Below, piece after piece: positions 32,339 to 39,793 of a stretch of DNA of 44,961 bases. The translations under genes and the position numbers were made by a program. Below the pieces are notes generated by a model, which did no database searches, had not been told where the DNA came from, and worked only from the letters and a program-made list of their open reading frames with translations. The number at the start of each line of letters is the position of its first letter. Position 1 is the stretch's first letter. The DNA is from Nocardioides stalactiti. Lineage in GTDB: Bacteria > Actinomycetota > Actinomycetes > Propionibacteriales > Nocardioidaceae. The stretch covers positions 1 through 44,961 of the forward strand of contig NZ_JACEFC010000026.1 in assembly GCF_014180715.1 (NCBI RefSeq). The letters run 5' to 3'.

Positions 32339-34342
32339 TCAGCCGACCCAGAATCCGCGGCCCCCGAAGAAGTCGCCGTAGGAGCCGGGACCCGACCGGC
32401 CGGCGGGACCGCGGGAGCCGAGGTAGGAGCTGACGACGGCGGCGCCGAGGTCGTCGGTCTCGGGGGCGATGACGGCGCCGTCGGCCCGGCGGGCCATGGA
32501 CTCGATGAACCGGGCGAGGCCGGGGTCGTCGCCGAGGCGGAAGAACGTGGTCTGCGCGCCGAGCCGGCGGGCGTTGTCCAACTCGCGTACGGCGAGCGCG
32601 ATCGTCATCGGGTGCGGCGGGTAGTTGAAGTAGACGTGCCCGTCGGGCTCGAGGTGGGAGGTCGGCTCGCCGTCGGTGACGATGAGGAGCACCGGCTGCG
32701 CGTTCGGGTGCTTGCGGAAGTGCCGGTTGGCGAGCAGCAGGGCGTGGTGGAGGTTGGTGCCCTTGGCCCACCGGGCGTCGAGCGCGGTGAGCTGCTCGAT
32801 GTCCATCGTCTCGGCGTGCCGCCCGAAGCCGATCAGCTCCAGGGAGTCGCCGCGGAAGCGGGTGCCGATGAGCGTGTGCAGGGCGAGCGCGGTGCGTTTC
32901 ATCGGCACCCAGCGACCGTCCATCGCCATCGAGAACGACGTGTCGACGCAGAGCGCGACCGCGGCCTGCGTCCGCGCCTCGGTCTCGGCGACCTCGACGT
33001 CCTCGATCGAGAGCCGCGGCCCGCTCGGGTCGCCCGAGCGCCGCAGCACGCCGTTGAGGATCGTGCGCGGGATGTCCCACGGCTCGGTGTCACCGAACTG
33101 CCACTCGCGGGTGGCACCCGACAGGTCGCCGGCCGCCCCGGCCTGGCGCAGCTCGCGCTGCCCCTGCCGGCCGGAGAGCCGCTGGGCGACGTCACGCAGC
33201 AGCGCCTTGCCGAGCTGGCGCATGGCCTTCGGCGTGAGCCGCAGCTCGCCGTCGAAGCCGCGCTCCATCGCACCTGACTTCCGCAGCGCCCGCTCGAGCT
33301 CCTGGAGCCGGCGCGCGTCGACCGCCGCCTGGTCGCCGAGCTGGCGTGCGAGCTTGTCGAGGTCGACGTCGTCGAGTCGCGCACCGCCGTAGGACTGGGA
33401 GAGCTGGTCGGCGAGCGCGTCGAGGTCGGCCAGGTCCTGGAGCATGCCGGTGCCGTCGCCGAGCCCGACCCCCTGGTCGCCCTGGAACCCCTCGGACCCG
33501 CCCCAGTCCTCTCCGGGGCGCATCGCCTGGAGGTTGCCGTCGAGCCGGGCGAGCTGCTGCATCAGCTGGGGCGACCCGAACGCCTGCGCGGAGAGCCGCA
33601 TCAGCTCCTCACGCTGCTCGGGGCTCATCGAGTTGAGCATCCGCTGGGCGGCCGCCGAGCGCTGGGCGAGCGCATCGATGAGCTCGTCGATGTTCTCAGG
33701 GTTCTCGGGGAAGAAGTCCCCGTGCTTGGCCATGAAGTCCTGGAAGTCCTCCGGGGTGTCCTCTCCCGCTGCGTGCTTCTCGAGCAGCTCGTTGAGGTCG
33801 GAGAGCATCTCCTGGATCGCGGCCCGGTCCTCGTCGGTCGCACCCTCGAGCGCCTGCTTCATGCCGGCGAAGCGCTGGTCGAGCAGCTCGCGGCCGAGCA
33901 GGTCCTTGATCTGCTCGTACGCCGCCCGCGCCTCCGGGGACTGCCAGTCGTAGTCGGAGAGCTCGGTGACGGCCGCGGCCGTGGAGGACGGCAGGTTGTC
34001 CAGCCGCATCTCCCGGAACGCGCGGTCGCCGTCGTCCATCATCGCGTCGCGGGCGAGCTGCTTGCGCTCCTCCAGGACGGCGCGGTCGAGCAGCTCGCGC
34101 ACCTCCTGGAGGGTGCCGTCGAGGTTGTGTCGCTGGGTGATGTCACGGCGCCGCTCGGCCACCCGCCGGGCCAGGTCGTCGAGACCCGCGCCTTCCTCGC
34201 CACCACGCCGGAGGAACTCGCGCAGCGCACGTTCGGGGCTGTAGCCCGCCATGACGTCCTCGCCGATGGCGTCCAGCGCCTCGGCGATGTCGACGGGCGG
34301 AGCGAGCGGGTCGCCACCGTCGTACCTGCGGTAGCGACTCAT
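32339..34342 (-). CDS. VWA domain protein of a MoxR-VWA pair
   Basis: A 667-residue protein. The first ~430 residues are helical and charged (Arg/Glu/Asp-rich), with many Leu-Gln-Arg segments. A von Willebrand A domain follows from ~460: MIDAS residues are in DTSFSMAMDG, a Thr in KGTNLHH and VTDGEPTSH, so a divalent metal site is likely intact. The C-terminus is Gly/Arg-rich. The VWA subunit works with the upstream AAA+ ATPase in a MoxR- or chelatase-like complex that matures or remodels an unknown target. ATG 34342, 18 nt after the ATPase stop. Confidence 0.88.
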   Translation of the reverse strand: MSRYRRYDGGDPLAPPVDIAEALDAIGEDVMAGYSPERALREFLRRGGEEGAGLDDLARRVAERRRDITQRHNLDGTLQEVRELLDRAVLEERKQLARDAMMDDGDRAFREMRLDNLPSSTAAAVTELSDYDWQSPEARAAYEQIKDLLGRELLDQRFAGMKQALEGATDEDRAAIQEMLSDLNELLEKHAAGEDTPEDFQDFMAKHGDFFPENPENIDELIDALAQRSAAAQRMLNSMSPEQREELMRLSAQAFGSPQLMQQLARLDGNLQAMRPGEDWGGSEGFQGDQGVGLGDGTGMLQDLADLDALADQLSQSYGGARLDDVDLDKLARQLGDQAAVDARRLQELERALRKSGAMERGFDGELRLTPKAMRQLGKALLRDVAQRLSGRQGQRELRQAGAAGDLSGATREWQFGDTEPWDIPRTILNGVLRRSGDPSGPRLSIEDVEVAETEARTQAAVALCVDTSFSMAMDGRWVPMKRTALALHTLIGTRFRGDSLELIGFGRHAETMDIEQLTALDARWAKGTNLHHALLLANRHFRKHPNAQPVLLIVTDGEPTSHLEPDGHVYFNYPPHPMTIALAVRELDNARRLGAQTTFFRLGDDPGLARFIESMARRADGAVIAPETDDLGAAVVSSYLGSRGPAGRSGPGSYGDFFGGRGFWVG

Positions 34343-34360
34343 CGCTGAGCCCCCTGCACG

Positions 34361-35797
34361 CTAGCCATAGATCGTCTCCGAGCCGTCGGAGTCCTTGCCG
34401 ATCTTGCGGGCGAGGAACAGGCCTTCCAGGGCGAGCTCGATCGCGCAGGCGCGCTGCCCGTCGGAATCTCCTCCTCCGGCGCCGTAGAGCCGCTCGCAGA
34501 CCTCGTCGTACAGCTCGGACTCGCCGAGCACCGGGAGGCCGGCGAGCACGTCCCGGGCCGACACGCCGGCGCCCGTGGTGACGGTCGCGCCGTCCTCGAC
34601 CGCGTCGACCAGCAACGCGAAGTCCAGCCCGCGGAAGTGCGCACGGACGGTCTCTGCCGTCGCCGTCCGCAGCAGGTGGGTCAGGATCTCCGCCTCGCGC
34701 CCCTCCTCGCCGGACTCGAACTCGATCTTGCCGCCGAGGACCTCGACCGCGGTCTCGAGGTCGACCACCCGCGCGACCGCGGAGTCCTCACCGAGGATCG
34801 TCGCGCGACGCAGGGCCGACGCCGCGATGGTCTCGGCGCCCGCGATCGCGAACCGCGCGGAGACGCCCGAGCGCTGGTCGACCGCCGTCGACTCGCGCAG
34901 GTTGCGGGTGAAGCGCGCCAGCACCTCCAGCAGCGGCTCCGGCACGTCGGCGACGAGGTGGGCCTCCTGCCGGATGACGGCAAGCTCGGCGTCCAGCTCG
35001 GTCGGGTAGTGGGTGCGGATCTCGGCGCCGAAGCGGTCCTTGAGCGGGGTGATGATCCGACCGCGGTTGGTGTAGTCCTCGGGGTTGGCCGAGGCGACGA
35101 CGAGGACGTCGAGCGGCAGCCGCAGCACGTAGCCGCGGATCTGGATGTCGCGCTCCTCCATCACGTTGAGCATCGCGACCTGGATCCGCTCGGCGAGGTC
35201 GGGGAGCTCGTTGATGGCGACGATGCCGCGGTGGCTGCGCGGGATCAGGCCGAAGTGGATCGTCTCGGGGTCACCGAGCGACCGACCCTCGGCGACCTTC
35301 ATCGGGTCGACGTCACCGATGAGGTCGGCGACCGAGGTGTCGGGCGTCGCGAGCTTCTCCGCGTAGCGCTCCGAGCGGTGTCGCCACGACACCCGCAGGT
35401 CGTCGCCGTACGACGCCGCAGCCGCGCGCGAGGCGTGGGTGATCGGCTCGAACGGGTGCTCCCCCAGCTCGGAGCCGCTGATGACCGGCGTCCACTCGTC
35501 GAGCAGCCCGATCATCGTGCGCAGCAACCGGGTCTTGCCCTGCCCGCGCTCCCCGAGCAGCACCACGTCATGGCCGGCGAGCAGCGCCCGTTCCAGCTGC
35601 GGGATGACGGTCGTCTCGAAGCCGTGCAGCCCTGGCCAGGGGTCCTCGCCCGCGGCGAGCCGGGCCAGCAGGTTGTCGCGGATCTCGGCCCGTAGCGACT
35701 TGTGCACGTGACCGGAGGCCCGGAGCTCGCCGACCGTGGCGATCCCCGGAGCGGGGCTGGGGGCGGGCTGCGCAGAGGGGGAGGAGAGAGACGTCAC
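34361..35797 (-). CDS. MoxR-type AAA+ ATPase
   Basis: A 478-residue AAA+ ATPase of the ChlI/MoxR group. Walker A is GERGQGKT at 82-89, Walker B is GIVAINELPDL, the sensor 1 stretch is VVASANPEDYTNRGR, and the insert with YAEKLATPDTSVADLIGDVDP is typical. The C-terminal part is a long helical extension. It presumably drives the co-transcribed VWA protein. The GTG at 35797 is 6 nt after TAGCGT. Annotated in many genomes as sigma-54-interacting, which I do not believe, as the GAFTGA loop is absent. Confidence 0.92.
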   Translation of the reverse strand: MTSLSSPSAQPAPSPAPGIATVGELRASGHVHKSLRAEIRDNLLARLAAGEDPWPGLHGFETTVIPQLERALLAGHDVVLLGERGQGKTRLLRTMIGLLDEWTPVISGSELGEHPFEPITHASRAAAASYGDDLRVSWRHRSERYAEKLATPDTSVADLIGDVDPMKVAEGRSLGDPETIHFGLIPRSHRGIVAINELPDLAERIQVAMLNVMEERDIQIRGYVLRLPLDVLVVASANPEDYTNRGRIITPLKDRFGAEIRTHYPTELDAELAVIRQEAHLVADVPEPLLEVLARFTRNLRESTAVDQRSGVSARFAIAGAETIAASALRRATILGEDSAVARVVDLETAVEVLGGKIEFESGEEGREAEILTHLLRTATAETVRAHFRGLDFALLVDAVEDGATVTTGAGVSARDVLAGLPVLGESELYDEVCERLYGAGGGDSDGQRACAIELALEGLFLARKIGKDSDGSETIYG

Positions 35798-35803
35798 AAC
35801 GTC

Positions 35804-35809
35804 ACGCTA
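35804..35809 (-). promoter_or_regulatory. -10 element of the MoxR gene (leaderless)
   Basis: TAGCGT on the minus strand, 6 nt before the GTG at 35797. Confidence 0.5.
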
Positions 35810-35836
35810 CTCAGCGTGCCAACCGCCCGCAGCCCC

Positions 35837-35842
35837 TATTGT
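35837..35842 (+). promoter_or_regulatory. -10 element of the class III cyclase gene (leaderless)
   Basis: TATTGT, 7 nt before the GTG at 35850. It is 28 nt from the MoxR -10 on the other strand. Confidence 0.5.
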
Positions 35843-35849
35843 GACGCCA

Positions 35850-36677
35850 GTGACGATCGTTCTGGGGATCCTCTCCGCGGTCCTGCTGTGCGTCGTGGCG
35901 GCGCTGGTGGTCGTCGTACGGCGCCTCCAGGACGAGGTCGCCGCCCACCAGGGCCACGTCGAGCAGCTGGAGGCCGACCTCGCGGCCGCACTCCGCCCGC
36001 CGCCGGCGCAGAACACGACCGAGCGCGCGATCAGCCGGATGATCCGCACGGCCTCCAAGGTGCGCGAGCACGGGATCAGCGGCCTCATCCAGAGCACGAT
36101 CGAGGAGATGTCGGCCTGGGCCAACGAGGAGAAGGCCGAGATCGTCCACATGGCCGCGCCCGACGGGACGGTCACGATCGTCTTCAGCGACATCGAGAAC
36201 TCCACCCAGCTCAACGCGCGGATGGGTGACAGCACCTGGGTGCGGGTCCTCGAGGCCCACGACAAGCTGCTGCGCGCCCGGATCGCCCAGTACCGCGGCC
36301 AGGTCGTCAAGACGGCCGGCGACGGCTTCATGGTCGCGTTCCGTGACGCGGAGGCGGCCTGCCGCGCCTCGGTCGCGATCCAGAGCGACCTGCGCCGCCC
36401 CTCCGACATCCTGCGGCGCCACGGCAAGGTGCGGGTCCGGATCGGGATCCACACCGGCCAGGTGGTCGCCAAGGACGGCGACTACTTCGGCGAGAACGTC
36501 GCCCTCGCGGCGCGGGTCGCCGACCTGGCCTCCGGCGGCGAGGTCCTCTGCAGCGACGCGGTCCGCGACCACCTCGAGGACGACGCCCAGGTGCAGCTCG
36601 TCGACCCCACCGACCCGATGGAGCTCAAGGGCCTGCCCGGCGAGTACGTCGTCTGGCGGGTCGTCCCGCCCGTCTGA
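35850..36677 (+). CDS. Membrane-anchored class III adenylate cyclase-like protein
   Basis: A 275-residue protein: one N-terminal helix (TIVLGILSAVLLCVVAALVVVV), a coiled-coil linker (~25-50), then a cyclase homology domain. Metal Asp residues are D114 in FSDIE and D158 in KTAGDG; K154 and D211 (GDYFG) are the adenine-selecting pair. In the transition-state motif the usual Asn is replaced by Ala (A218 in VALAAR), while Arg222 is kept. Many actinobacterial cyclases have this form, so activity may be reduced or may depend on dimer partners. The GTG at 35850 agrees with TATTGT and puts the helix at the N-terminus. Confidence 0.88.
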   Translation: MTIVLGILSAVLLCVVAALVVVVRRLQDEVAAHQGHVEQLEADLAAALRPPPAQNTTERAISRMIRTASKVREHGISGLIQSTIEEMSAWANEEKAEIVHMAAPDGTVTIVFSDIENSTQLNARMGDSTWVRVLEAHDKLLRARIAQYRGQVVKTAGDGFMVAFRDAEAACRASVAIQSDLRRPSDILRRHGKVRVRIGIHTGQVVAKDGDYFGENVALAARVADLASGGEVLCSDAVRDHLEDDAQVQLVDPTDPMELKGLPGEYVVWRVVPPV

Positions 36678-36681
36678 TCGC

Positions 36682-36743
36682 CGTCGTACCCGGTCTAGAT
36701 GTCGCGATCCTGCTCCATCACGACATGGAGGCCGGGTACGACG
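36682..36743. terminator. Nested bidirectional terminator between convergent genes
   Basis: CGTCGTACCCGG (36682-36693) pairs with CCGGGTACGACG (36732-36743), a perfect 12-bp stem. Inside it ATGTCG-C-GAT and ATC-A-CGACAT form a second stem with one mismatch. It lies between the stops of the cyclase (36677) and thiolase (36748) genes, exactly in the gap. Confidence 0.8.
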
Positions 36744-36747
36744 AACG

Positions 36748-37944
36748 TCAGCGGGCCAGGAGCACCGAGGAGCCGTGGCCGAAGAGGCCCTGGTTGGCGG
36801 TGATGCCGACCTTGGCGCCCTCGACCTGACGGCCGGTGGCCTGGCCACGCAGCTGCCAGGTGAGCTCGCAGACCTGGGCGAGCGCCTGCGCCGGCACCGC
36901 CTCGCCGAAGCAGGCGAGGCCGCCGGACGGGTTGACGGGGATCCGGCCGCCGATCGTGGTGTCGCCCGCACGGAGCAGCACCTCGGCCTCGCCCTTCTTG
37001 CAGAGCCCGAGGTCCTCGATCCAGTCCAGCTCGAGCGCGGTCGACAGGTCGTAGACCTCGGCGACGTCGACGTCCTCGGGCCCGATCCCGGCCTCCTCGT
37101 AGGCCGCGAGCGCGATCGACTCCTTGAACGTGTGCTCCGGGGCACCGCCGGCCGCATGGTCGGTCGAGAGGAGCGGCATGTCGATCACCGTGTTGGGGAA
37201 GGTCGGGGTGACCGTCGAGATCGCCGCGACCCGGACCGGCCCCTCGGTCCCGCCGAGGCCGTGCCGCTTCGCGTAGTCCAGCGACGTCAGCACCACCGCG
37301 GCGGCGCCGTCGGAGGTCGCACAGATGTCGAGCAGGTGCAGCGGGTCGGACACGATCGGGGACGCCAGGACGTCGGCCACCGAGGACTCCTTGCGGAACC
37401 GCGCGTAAGGGTTGTCCAGGCCGTGCCGGGCGTTCTTGACCTTCACCTGAGCGAAGTCCTCGCTCGTGGCGCCGTACAGGTCCATCCGCCGGCGGGCGTA
37501 CAGCGCGAAGTAGGCCGGGTTCGTCATGCCGAGCAGCTTGAACCGCAGCCAGTCGGGGTCGGTCCACCGCTCCCCCGCATTGGGGGCCAGGAAGCCCTTC
37601 GGCGTCGTGTCGGCACCGACGACGAGCGCCACCTCCGACAGGCCGGCGAGGATCCGCGCCCGAGCGGTGTCGAGCGCCTGGGCGCCGGTCGCACAGGCGG
37701 CGTATGACGTCGCGATCCGCGCGCCGTTCCAGCCGAGCGCCGAGGCGAAGGTCGACCCGGCGACGTATCCGGCGTAGCCGTTGCGGACGGTCTCGCCGCC
37801 GACGACGAAGTCGACGTCGCTCCAGGCGACGCCGGAGTCGGCCAGCGCGGCCCGGGCGGCGTGCACCCCGTACTCGACGAACGGACGGCCCCACTTGCCC
37901 CACGGGTGCATGCCGACGCCTGCGACGGCCACCTGCTTGCTCAC
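36748..37944 (-). CDS. Thiolase-like lipid-transfer protein (Ltp/SCP2 type)
   Basis: A 398-residue thiolase-fold protein of the lipid-transfer (SCP2-thiolase/Ltp) type. Features: GVGMHPWGKW, a Cys-containing AACATGAQAL, EVYDLSTALELDWIEDLG, and NPSGGLACFGEAVPAQAL. In M. tuberculosis, homologues such as Ltp2 work with a DUF35 protein as an aldolase that removes a sterol side chain. The pairing here with a DUF35 gene, and a KstR-like site upstream, supports a steroid or lipid side-chain role. Start ATG 37944 overlaps the DUF35 stop as ATGA. Confidence 0.9.
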   Translation of the reverse strand: MSKQVAVAGVGMHPWGKWGRPFVEYGVHAARAALADSGVAWSDVDFVVGGETVRNGYAGYVAGSTFASALGWNGARIATSYAACATGAQALDTARARILAGLSEVALVVGADTTPKGFLAPNAGERWTDPDWLRFKLLGMTNPAYFALYARRRMDLYGATSEDFAQVKVKNARHGLDNPYARFRKESSVADVLASPIVSDPLHLLDICATSDGAAAVVLTSLDYAKRHGLGGTEGPVRVAAISTVTPTFPNTVIDMPLLSTDHAAGGAPEHTFKESIALAAYEEAGIGPEDVDVAEVYDLSTALELDWIEDLGLCKKGEAEVLLRAGDTTIGGRIPVNPSGGLACFGEAVPAQALAQVCELTWQLRGQATGRQVEGAKVGITANQGLFGHGSSVLLAR

Positions 37945-38402
37945 TGCTCGGTCTCCTCACCCAGCTCGACGACCGGCTTCCAGCGCCAGATCGTCCGGTC
38001 ACCGCTGTCGTCGCTGTAGAGCGTCTCCACGACCAGCTCCACCTCGGCGCCGACCTTGAGGTGGCCGACGCCGTAGCCGTCGGCGACCTGGCCCAGGACG
38101 ACGAGTCCTTCGGGCAGCTCGACGGCGGCCAGCGCGAACGGCTCGAACGGGTCGGTCGTCGGGACGTACGGCGCGGGCGGCTGGTACTGCGCGTCGGTGT
38201 AGGACCACACCCGGCCGGTGCGAGACAGCTCCGCCGGCTCGTGGGTGTCGCCGTCGCACACGGGGTTGCGGCAGAAGGTCGCGGCGTCCGCGGGAGGCGG
38301 CGGGAAGACGAGGGTGCCGCAGGTCGTGCAGCGCGAGGCGAGCAGACGCGGGTCGTCCCCCTCGGTGAACCAACCGGCGACCGCCGGCGTCGATGTCGTC
38401 AT
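37941..38402 (-). CDS. DUF35 (OB-fold with zinc ribbon) acyl-CoA-associated protein
   Basis: A 153-residue protein. An N-terminal rubredoxin-like zinc ribbon has CTTCG (Cys pair) and CRNPVC, then an OB-fold with WSYTDAQYQPP and FALAAVELPEGLVVLGQV. DUF35 proteins bind acyl-CoA and form complexes with Ltp-type thiolases (as in ChsH2/Ltp2). The start ATG 38402 has GAGGGG 7 nt upstream; an earlier in-frame ATG would run into the operator. Confidence 0.9.
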   Translation of the reverse strand: MTTSTPAVAGWFTEGDDPRLLASRCTTCGTLVFPPPPADAATFCRNPVCDGDTHEPAELSRTGRVWSYTDAQYQPPAPYVPTTDPFEPFALAAVELPEGLVVLGQVADGYGVGHLKVGAEVELVVETLYSDDSGDRTIWRWKPVVELGEETEQ

Positions 38403-38420
38403 CGGGACCCCTCGCAAAAA

Positions 38421-38436
38421 CTAGAACGTGTTCTCA
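38421..38436. promoter_or_regulatory. KstR-like operator of the DUF35-thiolase operon
   Basis: CTAGAAC-GT-GTTCTCA, where TAGAACGTGTTCTC matches TNNAACNNGTTNNA at all fixed positions but the last (C for A). It lies 18 nt upstream of the DUF35 start. Confidence 0.65.
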
Positions 38437-38441
38437 CTGTA
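38436..38441 (-). promoter_or_regulatory. -10-like element of the DUF35-thiolase operon
   Basis: TACAGT on the minus strand abuts the operator, so the transcript would start inside it and be repressible. It would leave a leader with a ribosome site. Confidence 0.4.
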
Positions 38442-38475
38442 CCGGAAACTCCGCACGCGGCCGGTCCCGACGTCC

Positions 38476-38481
38476 TACCGT
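38476..38481 (+). promoter_or_regulatory. -10 element of the 38489 gene (leaderless)
   Basis: TACCGT, 7 nt before the GTG at 38489. Confidence 0.5.
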
Positions 38482-38488
38482 GACGCCC

Positions 38489-39121
38489 GTGGACACCGAG
38501 AACCGAGCCCCCTCCACCACCCCTGACCGAGCGCGCGTCCCCGTGCGCAGCATCGTGGTCACCTACGTCTGCGTCCTGCTGGTGGGGATGGGCCTGGCCT
38601 GGGCCTTTCTCTCGATGCGCGCGGTCGCGGGCGTCGGCGGCAGCTGCGCGAGCGGTGGGGCCTACGAGATCGCCACCCCCTGCCCGGACGGGTCCTGGCT
38701 GATCGCCATCGCGATCCCGATGATGCTCATCGCCATGTTCGCCGGGTCCGGCTTCGGCATGTCCGTCGGCGCCCCGGCACTGCTGCTGCCGATGTGGGCG
38801 CTGCTGTTCGGCTCCCTCGGCTGGAACTTTCTCGAGTTCGGCGTCAAGGACGGGGTCGAGATCGGGTTCCTCGTCTGCGGCGTCATGTTCTGGGGCATGG
38901 CCGCACCGGCCTGGTGGGCGATGTTCGTGGCGTTCACGAACAGGATCCGCGGCAAGAGCGACCCCGAGCGCAACGAGAAGGCGGCCAAGGAGCGCGCGGC
39001 CGCCAACGTGTGGAGCGCCGGGTCGCTGGACGGCAGCCTGTGGTGGTGGGCGATCTATGCCGTCCTGGGATCGGCCGGAGCCTTCTTCGGCGTCGCGATC
39101 TATGCCCTCGCATCCGCCTGA
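38489..39121 (+). CDS. Membrane protein of unknown function
   Basis: A 210-residue protein. About four hydrophobic segments: VTYVCVLLVGMGLAWAFLSM, LIAIAIPMMLIAMFAGSGFG, APALLLPMWALLFGSLGWNFLEFG with GFLVCGVMFWGMAAPAWWAMFVAF, and WWAIYAVLGSAGAFFGVAIYALA at the C-terminus. The first loop has two Cys (GGSCASGGAYEIATPCPDG) that may form a disulfide outside the cell. A charged loop (NRIRGKSDPERNEKAAKERAAAN) lies between helices 3 and 4. No domain recognised. Confidence 0.78.
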   Translation: MDTENRAPSTTPDRARVPVRSIVVTYVCVLLVGMGLAWAFLSMRAVAGVGGSCASGGAYEIATPCPDGSWLIAIAIPMMLIAMFAGSGFGMSVGAPALLLPMWALLFGSLGWNFLEFGVKDGVEIGFLVCGVMFWGMAAPAWWAMFVAFTNRIRGKSDPERNEKAAKERAAANVWSAGSLDGSLWWWAIYAVLGSAGAFFGVAIYALASA

Positions 39122-39144
39122 CCGACCGGTCGGAGCGGGCCAGG

Positions 39145-39687
39145 TCACGCCATCGCGATGAGGTCGTACTCCTCGGCCGTCTTGTTGCCCTGCAGCCACC
39201 GGGTGCGGAGCAGCGAGAGCCCCGGCACCGCCCACGGCGTGCCGCTCCAGTCGGCGACCGCCCCGAGCGCGGACTGCAGCAGCGCCACCGACGTGTCCGG
39301 CTCCGCGGTCGCGAACCGGATGTGCGGTCGGAACCGGCGACGGTCGACGTACAGCCGCAGCTTCTCCGCAGCCTCCGGCACGTAGCGCGCCAGGTCGGCG
39401 ATCGGCTCGACGTCGCCGGCCATGCCCAGCGCGATCGTGGCCCCCTCCTCGAGTCGGAGCCCGTGGAACCAGACGACCGGCGCATCGGCGCCCTCGAAGG
39501 CGTTGCGCAGCAGGCCGGCCAGGCGTTCGCAGTCGGGCGGTTGCAGGTTGCCGAAGGCGGTGATCGGGATCTCCAGCTGCTCGGGCGAGACGGAGACGAC
39601 GCCCGGGATGCTGCGCAGCACGCGCGTCGCAACCTCCAGCTCCTCGAGCGCCTCCTCGGGAGGCACGAGCGCGGCACGGATCAACAT
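39145..39687 (-). CDS. 2'-5' RNA ligase-like 2H phosphoesterase, first His replaced
   Basis: A 180-residue protein of the LigT/2H type. Two motifs are expected, each His-x-Thr/Ser. The second is partly present (PHIRF, H122) with RRRFRPHIRF context; the first site reads PITAFGN (P41 in place of His). LigT-like structure: MLIRAALVPP start, then a helix and RSIPGVVSVS. The loss of one catalytic His suggests no cyclic phosphodiesterase activity, possibly a binding role. The ATG has GGAGGG at 6 nt. Confidence 0.75.
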   Translation of the reverse strand: MLIRAALVPPEEALEELEVATRVLRSIPGVVSVSPEQLEIPITAFGNLQPPDCERLAGLLRNAFEGADAPVVWFHGLRLEEGATIALGMAGDVEPIADLARYVPEAAEKLRLYVDRRRFRPHIRFATAEPDTSVALLQSALGAVADWSGTPWAVPGLSLLRTRWLQGNKTAEEYDLIAMA

Positions 39688-39793
39688 GGCAGCCCTCCAT
39701 GGCTCAGCCAGACACAGCAGGGGTGCCCCAGGGACACTCCTGTTGCCCCCCAGCATCGGCGGAAGTAAGCGCGGGTTGAGCGAAAGCGGCCGG

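Noticed and set aside
34361..35797. ATPase as sigma-54 activator
   Set aside because: No GAFTGA loop or DNA-binding domain, and it is paired with a VWA protein, as MoxR proteins are.
39719..39741. Stem AGGGGTG / CACTCCT between VanW and 2H phosphoesterase genes
   Set aside because: One mismatch in the transcribed direction and only 7 positions; too weak to call a terminator.
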